Below are positions 56,852-64,000 of a DNA stretch of 64,000 nt, in pieces. The notes beneath the pieces were generated by a model. That model ran no database searches, was not told the DNA's origin, and saw only the letters and a list, made by a program, of their open reading frames with translations. Source of the DNA: Methanocaldococcus bathoardescens (GTDB lineage Archaea; AGJL01; Methanococci; Methanococcales; Methanocaldococcaceae); the NCBI RefSeq assembly GCF_000739065.1, contig NZ_CP009149.1, forward strand, positions 62,001 through 126,000, written 5' to 3'. Numbering within the stretch: the first letter of the stretch is position 1; every line of letters starts with the position of its first letter. Position numbers and translations under genes: made by a program.

Positions 56852-57844
56852 TTATTCTTTCTCTAATCCACACATCTTTCTCAACTCTTTACCAACTTTT
56901 TCAATTAAATGCTCTTTTTCTAATCTTCTTAAAGCATTTAATTGAGGAGCTCCAGCAACATTCTCTAAGCTCCATTCTTTTGCGAATTTACCTTCTTGTA
57001 TTTCTTTTAATATTTCTTTCATTGCCTTTCTTGACTCTTCATTTATGACTCTTGCTCTTCTTGTTAATCCTCCATACTCAGCAGTGTTTGAAACGTTTTC
57101 CCACATTCCTTGTAATCCTTTCTGGTAGATTAAATCAACAATTAACTTTAACTCGTGACATGTTTCAAAGTAAGCCATTTCTGGAGCATAACCAGCTTCA
57201 ACTAATGTTTCAAATGCAGCTTTAATTAATTCAGTAACTCCCCCACATAAAACAACCTGCTCTCCAAATAAATCTGTCTCTGTCTCTTCTCTAAATGTTG
57301 TTTGTATTACCCCAACTCTTGTCAATCCAATACCTTTAGCCATTCCTAAAGCTATCTGCAAAGCATCTCCTGTGTAATCTCTCTCAACAGCAACCAATCC
57401 AGGAACTCCAAATCCTTCTTCATAAGTTTTTCTAACCATTGCTCCTGGGCTTTTTGGAGCAACCATTGTTATATTAACATTCTCTGGCGGTCTTATTAAA
57501 CCATAGTGGATATTGTATCCATGAGAGAAGCTTATTGTTTTTCCTTCTGTTAAGTAAGGCTCAATCTGCTTTTTATAAACTGCTGGTTGAGCTTCATCTG
57601 GTATTAATATGTGGATGATGTCTGCTTTCTCAGCAGCTTCTTCAATTGTCATGACTGTGTGTCCATCTTTAATTGCCTTGTTCCATGATGCCCCATTAGG
57701 CCTTAAACCAACTATAACATTTAATCCACTATCTTTCATGTTCAATGCCTGAGCTCTTCCTTGACTTCCATAACCAATAACTGCTATAGTTTTATCTTTA
57801 ACTGCATCGAATGTTACATCCTTATCGTAGAATATTTTAACCAT
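56852..57844 (-). CDS. ilvC: Ketol-acid reductoisomerase (class I)
   Basis: Second step of valine/isoleucine synthesis, NADPH-dependent and Mg-dependent. The 330-residue length shows the short class I enzyme. [17 protein letters not shown] (Rossmann loop, Gly24-Gly29), [10 protein letters not shown] (phosphate-binding Arg), [12 protein letters not shown] and [11 protein letters not shown] lie in the N-domain. [11 protein letters not shown] and [14 protein letters not shown] carry the metal-binding acids in the helical C-domain. The start is ATG 57844 with GGTGGT upstream. Confidence 0.93.
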   Translation of the reverse strand: MVKIFYDKDVTFDAVKDKTIAVIGYGSQGRAQALNMKDSGLNVIVGLRPNGASWNKAIKDGHTVMTIEEAAEKADIIHILIPDEAQPAVYKKQIEPYLTEGKTISFSHGYNIHYGLIRPPENVNITMVAPKSPGAMVRKTYEEGFGVPGLVAVERDYTGDALQIALGMAKGIGLTRVGVIQTTFREETETDLFGEQVVLCGGVTELIKAAFETLVEAGYAPEMAYFETCHELKLIVDLIYQKGLQGMWENVSNTAEYGGLTRRARVINEESRKAMKEILKEIQEGKFAKEWSLENVAGAPQLNALRRLEKEHLIEKVGKELRKMCGLEKE

Positions 57845-58070
57845 TTCTACCACCACAAGACAATTTTTTATTTAAATGTCGCTACATCTATTAACTGCTA
57901 AATAATATTTTAAGGTTTTCGGTTAATTTGCAATTATGGGGATTTATAAGTATAACGAATAATTTAAATACTATTAAAATTTAGAAATAAAATATTATAG
58001 AAGAAAATAGACAAAAATTTAAAACTATAGTTATTCATTATTTTAAAAATTGTTAAAATTTACATGGTGA

Positions 58071-60359
58071 AATACAATCTTTGGTCCTAATAATGCGGGG
58101 AAAACAAATTTGTTTAGGGTTTTAAAATTACTAAAAAATATTATAAACAATAGAGTATCTTCCACTGATTTAGAGACGCATCTATATGATAAAAATAAAA
58201 AAACAGCAAAAATAAATGTAGAGGTTTTGTTTGATGAGAGTGATAAAGAAATAATATCGAAATTTCTTAGAATTTTCTTTAAAATAAATAGTCCTGAAAT
58301 TATAAAGCTGTGTAATTACCTAAAATTAAATGTTATGGATAATATTACAAACTACTTTTCAGAAGGGAGGTATATATGGGAATGTTCTGAATTATATTGT
58401 AGAGAGCCATATTTTATACTTAGATTGAGAAATTTGGAAGAAGATATGGAAAAAATAATAAATTACTTAAAAGAACGAGAGCTAACTGAAATTACTACAG
58501 ATTTGATTGACCACAGTAAAGTTATACAAGAATTGGGCCATGAAGTTGAGGTCATAAAGCTTACGAATGATTTAAAGAATATTATAACCTCATCAGTTAA
58601 TGCACTGTTATCAACCTATAGAGAAAATAAAGAACTATACTTTAGCACTTTGATTAATGGGGAAGAAATCATTACTCAATTAATTGGTGAAAAAGATACA
58701 TTAATAAAAGAATTTTTAGAAAATTTTGGAAAGTATGTTGATTATATTATGAAGTTGAAAATGGATGAAAATATATTGAGGGCATTTATCGTCTTATTAT
58801 CTTTAAATGAGCTTTTAATTAATAGGATGTCAATTGATATTGATAAGGTTTTAGAATACATTAAGAAAAATCCTTGGGATATGGAAATAATCAAATATCT
58901 ACAAGAAATAGTTGAATTTTGTGAAATAAATTACAATAATAAAAAAATTTCATTGAATGATGTACTATTAAAAATATATGAAAATGGCATAATATGCTAC
59001 GAGTATAACCATTTAGAAGAGCTAAAATTGGGGATTCCAAATTCTAAATTTGCTGAACTCTTTAAATGTTTGTTTGAAAATAAAAATAAAAATAAAGAAA
59101 GTAACATAAAATTAATGAAAATATTAAGAGCTTCTGAAAAGAAAGGATTATATTTGGGGATTCCACCAGAAAACTGGGTTTCTAATTATCTATTTTACCT
59201 AAAAAATAACATAAATCCAAAGTTAAGGGAAAGATATATAAAAATTAAAAAAATGTTTGAATACATATTTAGAGATGAAAATCTTAGTTTTGACTCAATT
59301 TTAATTAACAATAGGCCAGATATTGCAGTATATTCAAAAGACTTTGAAATTCCTATAAGTATGGTAGGATTAGGGGTAAAAAAGATTTTAGAAATATTAA
59401 CTCTAATATTTGGTTATGAAGGGAAAGTAATTTTGCTTGAAACTCCATCGGGACATCTTCATCCAAAGTATCAAAAGAGGTTAGTAAAAATTTTTAAAAA
59501 TCAAAATATTGAATCACAAATATTTGTAATTACGTATTCCCCTTACTTTATAAATGGAATGTCTATCAATAATACGTTTAGATTTTATAAAAGGGGGGAG
59601 AAATCTACAAGATCTATTCGAATAAAAGATATAATAGAAAAATTAGAAAAAATGTATGGTCATAAATACATTATTGACTCTCACATTAAGAGAATGTTTT
59701 TATCAGATGCTGTAATTCTTATGAGCACTAATATACTAAATCTTACAATAACAGATTTAGTAGAATTAGCAGAAGCCCCTGTTGATGAATATATTATTGA
59801 AACGATATATTTGAGAAATATAAAATCCTATAAAGACTATTTAAGCTTATTAGAATTTATGAAAATTCCGTACATTCTGATATTTAGTGAGTGGGATATC
59901 TATAGTTTATATAAAAAAGAAGTATTTAAAGAACATGATGGGTTGAAAATAAGATATAAACTATTAGATGAAGGGAAATATCCAAGAGAAATAGAGGCTT
60001 ATCTAAAATTTTTTGAGAATAAGCATCCATTTTGGTTATCTAAAGAAGAATTTGAATCAATAGTGAAAGATTATATTGAAACTATAGAAAATCATAGAAA
60101 AGAACTTAAAAGAAAAGGTTATAATATATTAACAACTTACGAAGATGTTGCTAAATATTGTATAAATCCATTAAAGGAAAAATTAGATAACATCATTAGA
60201 GAAAAACTCTTTATATTTACATATCCTGAATCTTTAGAGATGATATTGGTTAATAAAGATAAAATAAAGCATCCGGTTGAAAAGACACCTTATGAAAAGT
60301 CTGAAATAAAAAGATTTAAAGAATTTTTTGAATACTTCATTAAATATCACCAATTGTAA
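58071..60359 (+). pseudogene. OLD-like ATPase, 5'-truncated and catalytically degenerate
   Basis: The frame opens after a TGA at 58068 and reads NTIFGPNNAGKTNLFRVL, so the Walker A is the first thing present. The ~25 N-terminal residues of the family and any ATG/GTG/TTG before the P-loop are missing (TTG 58110 is after it). The later Walker B region is VILLETPSGHLHPKYQ, where the second acidic residue of LLEEP is Thr. The C-terminal TOPRIM region reads DAVILMSTN and ILIFSEWDIYSL, lacking the expected Glu (VEG) and DxD. The protein is probably a relic of an OLD-family nuclease. Confidence 0.7.
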
Positions 60360-60375
60360 TTAAAAAGGTGAAACA

Positions 60376-61638
60376 GTGATATTAATAAAAGATGCATTTG
60401 TAAATGGAAAAAGGCAGGATATATTAATTGAAGGAAATAAAATAAAAAAGATAGGAGAGGTTAAAAAAGAAGAGATAGAGAATGCTGAAATTATAGATGG
60501 AAAAAACAAGATAGCCATCCCTGGGTTGATAAATACACACACCCATATACCAATGACTTTATTTAGGGGAGTTGCTGACGACTTACCTTTAATGGAGTGG
60601 TTAAATAACTATATCTGGCCTATGGAGGCAAAGTTGAATGAAGAAATTGTTTATTGGGGAACTTTATTGGGATGTATAGAGATGGTTAGAAGTGGAACAA
60701 CAACATTCAACGATATGTATTTCTTCTTAGAGGGGATTGCTAAGGCTGTAGATGAGAGCGGAATGAGGGCTGTTTTAGCTTACGGAATGATTGACTTATT
60801 TGATGAAGAAAAAAGAGAGAAAGAGATTAAAAATGCTGAGAAATATATAAATTATATAAATAGCTTAAATAACAGCAGAATAATGCCTGCTTTAGGACCT
60901 CATGCACCATATACATGCTCTAAAGAGCTTTTAATGGAGGTTAATAGTTTAGCTAAAAAATATAACGTCCCTATCCATATACACATGAATGAAACTTTGG
61001 ATGAGATTAAAATGGTTAAAGAGAAAACAGGTATGGAACCTTTTGTTTATCTAAATTCATTTGGTTTCTTTGATGGTGTTAGAGTTATAACTGCCCACTG
61101 CGTGCATTTAACAGATGAAGAGATTAAAATAATGAAAGAAAAAAACATAAACGTCTCTCACAACCCAATTAGCAACTTAAAATTAGCTTCTGGAATAGCC
61201 CCAATTCCAAAGCTTTTGAATGAGGGAATAAACATTACCTTAGGAACTGATGGTTGTGGAAGTAACAATAACTTAAACTTATTTGAAGAGATAAAAGTAT
61301 CTGCAATCTTACATAAGGGGGTTAATTTAAATCCAACTGTTGTTAAAGCAGAAACTGCATTTAACTTTGCCACTAAAAATGGGGCTAAGGCATTGAATAT
61401 AAAAGCTGGAGAGATAAAAGAAGGATATTTAGCAGATATTGTTTTAATAAACTTGGATAAACCTTACTTATATCCAAAAGAGAATATAATGTCTCATTTA
61501 GTTTATGCGTTTAATGGCTTTGTGGATGATGTTATCATAGATGGAAATATAGTTATGAGGGATGGAAAGATTTTAACTGTTGATGAAGAAAAGGTCTATG
61601 AAAAAGCTGAAGAAATGTATGAAATATTGAGAAGCTAA
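60376..61638 (+). CDS. dadD: 5'-deoxyadenosine deaminase (SAH/MTA deaminase family)
   Basis: A 420-residue amidohydrolase starting at GTG 60376 (AAGGTGAAA before it). Metal ligands are His55/His57 in NTHTHIPMTLFR, His in PIHIHMNET near 195 and TAHCVHLTDEE near 245, and Asp in TLGTDGCGSNNNL near 295. In Methanocaldococcus jannaschii this enzyme (MJ1541) deaminates 5'-deoxyadenosine, S-adenosylhomocysteine and methylthioadenosine, feeding radical SAM and methyl metabolism. It stands alone, divergent from the gene at 61641. Confidence 0.9.
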   Translation: MILIKDAFVNGKRQDILIEGNKIKKIGEVKKEEIENAEIIDGKNKIAIPGLINTHTHIPMTLFRGVADDLPLMEWLNNYIWPMEAKLNEEIVYWGTLLGCIEMVRSGTTTFNDMYFFLEGIAKAVDESGMRAVLAYGMIDLFDEEKREKEIKNAEKYINYINSLNNSRIMPALGPHAPYTCSKELLMEVNSLAKKYNVPIHIHMNETLDEIKMVKEKTGMEPFVYLNSFGFFDGVRVITAHCVHLTDEEIKIMKEKNINVSHNPISNLKLASGIAPIPKLLNEGINITLGTDGCGSNNNLNLFEEIKVSAILHKGVNLNPTVVKAETAFNFATKNGAKALNIKAGEIKEGYLADIVLINLDKPYLYPKENIMSHLVYAFNGFVDDVIIDGNIVMRDGKILTVDEEKVYEKAEEMYEILRS

Positions 61639-61640
61639 TT

Positions 61641-62051
61641 TTAATCTTTAAATTCATTTAACATTTTTATCAATAACCACTTATTAACAATTTTTATATT
61701 TTTTAAAATTATCCCACCTTTTGCATCATAGCCAAAAATTAAGATATCTTCCCCGTTATATTTCAAAATAAATGTCTTTTTTTCTTTCACTAAAATCTCA
61801 GCTATTTTTGAAATTTCTGATAAAAAAGATTTTAAATCATCAATTTTCTCTAAAAAACTTTTTAACTTTCCGTTCTCTGATTTTGGAGAAATTGTTTCTA
61901 TAATTTTCTTTAGTGATTTTATATTCTCAATATCCAATATAATGTAATCCCTACTAATCACTAAAGAAAAAATATTGGTTAATGTTACCTCTAAACTACC
62001 TTCTTTTATCAATCTCTGAAATAAAAATAGATAATTTAGATTATTAAGCAA
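61641..62051 (-). CDS. Uncharacterised 136-residue protein
   Basis: Starts at TTG 62051 with AAGTGAGAT about eight bases ahead. It is alpha/beta with charged helices (LKSFLEKIDDLKSFLSEISK) and a beta end (KTFILKYNGEDILIFGYDAKGG). No family recognised. It lies 12 bases after the next small gene and probably shares a transcript with it and pstK. Confidence 0.5.
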   Translation of the reverse strand: MLNNLNYLFLFQRLIKEGSLEVTLTNIFSLVISRDYIILDIENIKSLKKIIETISPKSENGKLKSFLEKIDDLKSFLSEISKIAEILVKEKKTFILKYNGEDILIFGYDAKGGIILKNIKIVNKWLLIKMLNEFKD

Positions 62052-62063
62052 AATCTCACTTGT

Positions 62064-62381
62064 TTATTCTTTTTTCTCTTTCTTTAATGGAACAATTTTT
62101 AAACCAACTTCACCGTCAATGGTTAATTTATTAAATACAATCTTAACTTCGCTTCCACTACCTTCTAAGACTTTAGCTATTTTTTCAACATCTACATTAA
62201 CTTTAGGTAATTTACCTTTAACTTCATCTAATAATTTTAACATCTCTTCAACTTTTTCCTTTGAAACTACATCTTTCTTTTCTTTTAAATTATTTAAGAA
62301 GTTAGTTATTTTTTCTATCTTTTCTGCAATTTCTTTAGGAACTTCAATTTTTATTTCTTTAACTTCCTTACCTTCTGACAT
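62064..62381 (-). CDS. Uncharacterised 105-residue charged protein
   Basis: The ATG follows GGGGGAT. It is lysine- and glutamate-rich, helical in the first ~75 residues (PKEIAEKIEKITNFLNNL, KEKVEEMLKLLDEVKG) with a beta-rich end (KIVFNKLTIDGEVGLKIVPL). It is a possible DNA/RNA-interacting or chaperone-like small protein, but nothing is recognised. Same orientation as pstK upstream. Confidence 0.55.
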   Translation of the reverse strand: MSEGKEVKEIKIEVPKEIAEKIEKITNFLNNLKEKKDVVSKEKVEEMLKLLDEVKGKLPKVNVDVEKIAKVLEGSGSEVKIVFNKLTIDGEVGLKIVPLKKEKKE

Positions 62382-62454
62382 ATTAATCCCCCACGATTTT
62401 TATTAGTTGTAATCAATTATTTAATCTTGGTTATATTTAAAGGTATCTATTTGT

Positions 62455-63276
<822 letters not shown>

Positions 63277-63289
63277 TCAAGGTGATAGC

Positions 63290-64000
63290 GTGAGCTTATC
63301 AATGAATTTAAAATTATGTAATTATCACAACTGTAACTGCAATATTGGAGAGGAATATTATAATCACACTTATCCTCAATTTTGGAATAGAGTTATTGAG
63401 AAGTATAAGCTCAATAGAATAATTTCTTATGATTTCACTTCCTTGCCTTATTATAGATTTGTGGGAATGGTTGGAGATTTTATTTCAAAGAATATCACAA
63501 CAGGACCTTGCCTATTAACACCAAAAGAAATTAGAAAGCTCAACCCTAATATAGATTTTGAAGAAGTTAAGAAGATGTTTTTAAGACATCCAACATTTGA
63601 AGATTATGTATCAGTGGCTATTGAGACAAATAAGGGATATAAAAACCACATAATAATTGAAACTTACGAATATGCAAAACTTGTTGAATATAAGACAAAA
63701 ATACCTTTTGAGGAGGCATTAAAATTAACTAAACTCAGTGCAAAGAACTTTAAAAAATACTACAAAAAGAAAGTTAAGGCAAAATATTATCTAACGCACA
63801 AAAAATCATTTGATAGAAGGTTGAGAGAACTTTGTAATGAGTATTACAAATATTACTTAGAAAATGCAAACATTTCAAAGAAAGGGAAGGAAATAATAAA
63901 AAACAATCCTGAAGAATCAACTTGGTTGAGGATTAAAGTTTCATTCCTTCCAGAGGCAATAAATAAAGATAACTCTACAATAGTTGAGCCAGTTTCAAGT
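63290..64000 (+). CDS. Uncharacterised protein, N-terminal part (partial)
   Basis: GTG start at 63290 with GGTGAT four bases ahead (ATG 63302 is the alternative). The frame is open to the window edge (237 codons). Cys-rich at the start (LCNYHNCNCNIG), then a long mixed region with FVGMVGDFI and many lysines and aromatics (KKYYKKKVKAKYYLTHKK). The CNxHxCxC cluster could bind metal. No family is recognised. It is divergent from pstK with 88 bases between the start codons. Confidence 0.55.
   Translation, partial: MSLSMNLKLCNYHNCNCNIGEEYYNHTYPQFWNRVIEKYKLNRIISYDFTSLPYYRFVGMVGDFISKNITTGPCLLTPKEIRKLNPNIDFEEVKKMFLRHPTFEDYVSVAIETNKGYKNHIIIETYEYAKLVEYKTKIPFEEALKLTKLSAKNFKKYYKKKVKAKYYLTHKKSFDRRLRELCNEYYKYYLENANISKKGKEIIKNNPEESTWLRIKVSFLPEAINKDNSTIVEPVSS

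Noticed and set aside
58110-60359. OLD-like gene as intact ORF starting at TTG 58110
   Set aside because: The Walker A motif lies before this codon in the same frame, so a protein starting there would lack the P-loop.

Overview
The window looks like chromosome of a hyperthermophilic methanogen of the genus Methanocaldococcus or a very close relative. The DNA is strongly AT-rich. Genes are short and tightly packed, with GGTGA-type ribosome binding sites about 4-8 bases before the start and ATG, GTG or TTG starts. TATA boxes of the form ACTTTATATAAT precede several operons. The gene content is methanogen-type: L-seryl-tRNA(Sec) kinase, 5'-deoxyadenosine deaminase, Taw2, CobZ-type phosphatase, Cbi cobalt transporter and the archaeal thiolase/HMG-CoA synthase/DUF35 set. 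From memory, blocks resemble M. jannaschii MJ1332-1334, MJ1089-1091 and MJ1538-1566, but in a different arrangement. I could not align them, so the species is not assigned.

Layout. 1-1507: end of a membrane protein and two unrecognised genes. 1610-5682: four glycosyltransferases, two of them GT9 (heptosyltransferase family). 5881-10928: a PAPS-cycle cassette (ribbon-helix-helix regulator, ATP sulfurylase, DHH phosphoesterase, alkaline-phosphatase-superfamily protein, APS kinase, TauE-type permease). 11003-12532: Wzx-type flippase. 26775 down to 12529 (minus strand): a long sugar operon or pair of operons. It encodes heptose activation (GmhA, RfaE1, RfaE2, GmhB), dTDP-rhamnose synthesis (RmlABCD) and a dTDP-3-amino-sugar branch (FdtA-like isomerase, DegT aminotransferase). 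It also carries an ATP-grasp ligase, a methyltransferase, a glycosyltransferase and a second AP-superfamily protein. GalU is divergent from it at 26862. Together this is a surface-glycan locus able to make heptose, rhamnose and amino-sugar donors and probably to sulfate something.

28215-36823: housekeeping and transport genes (GTPase, CobZ, STAND-like ATPase, DUF1998-type helicase, CbiMNQ without an adjacent CbiO, ThpR). 37344-38690: remnant of a TnpB-only insertion element. 38694-42074: membrane protein, HerA-type ATPase, UPF0201 protein. 42283-46338: an operon with a tautomerase, an FmdE-like zinc protein, a MarR-type regulator, a half-size RND exporter and a NEW3/CARDB-repeat surface protein, behind a perfect 18-bp palindrome next to a TATA box. 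46413-51518: MFS transporter, NTPase, ACT protein, Taw2, a frameshifted membrane protein, AspRS.

51759-56729 (minus) holds the first mevalonate-pathway enzymes together with small genes and an MNT/HepT toxin-antitoxin pair. An 88-bp MITE-like element with 12-bp perfect terminal inverted repeats and TA flanks sits exactly between MNT and HepT. Removing it plus one TA joins the two in one open frame, so it appears to have split a fused gene. This is the most unusual structure I found. 56852-64000: ketol-acid reductoisomerase, a truncated and degenerate OLD-like ATPase, DadD, two small unknowns, PSTK and the start of an unrecognised gene running off the window. I saw no tRNA, rRNA or CRISPR array.
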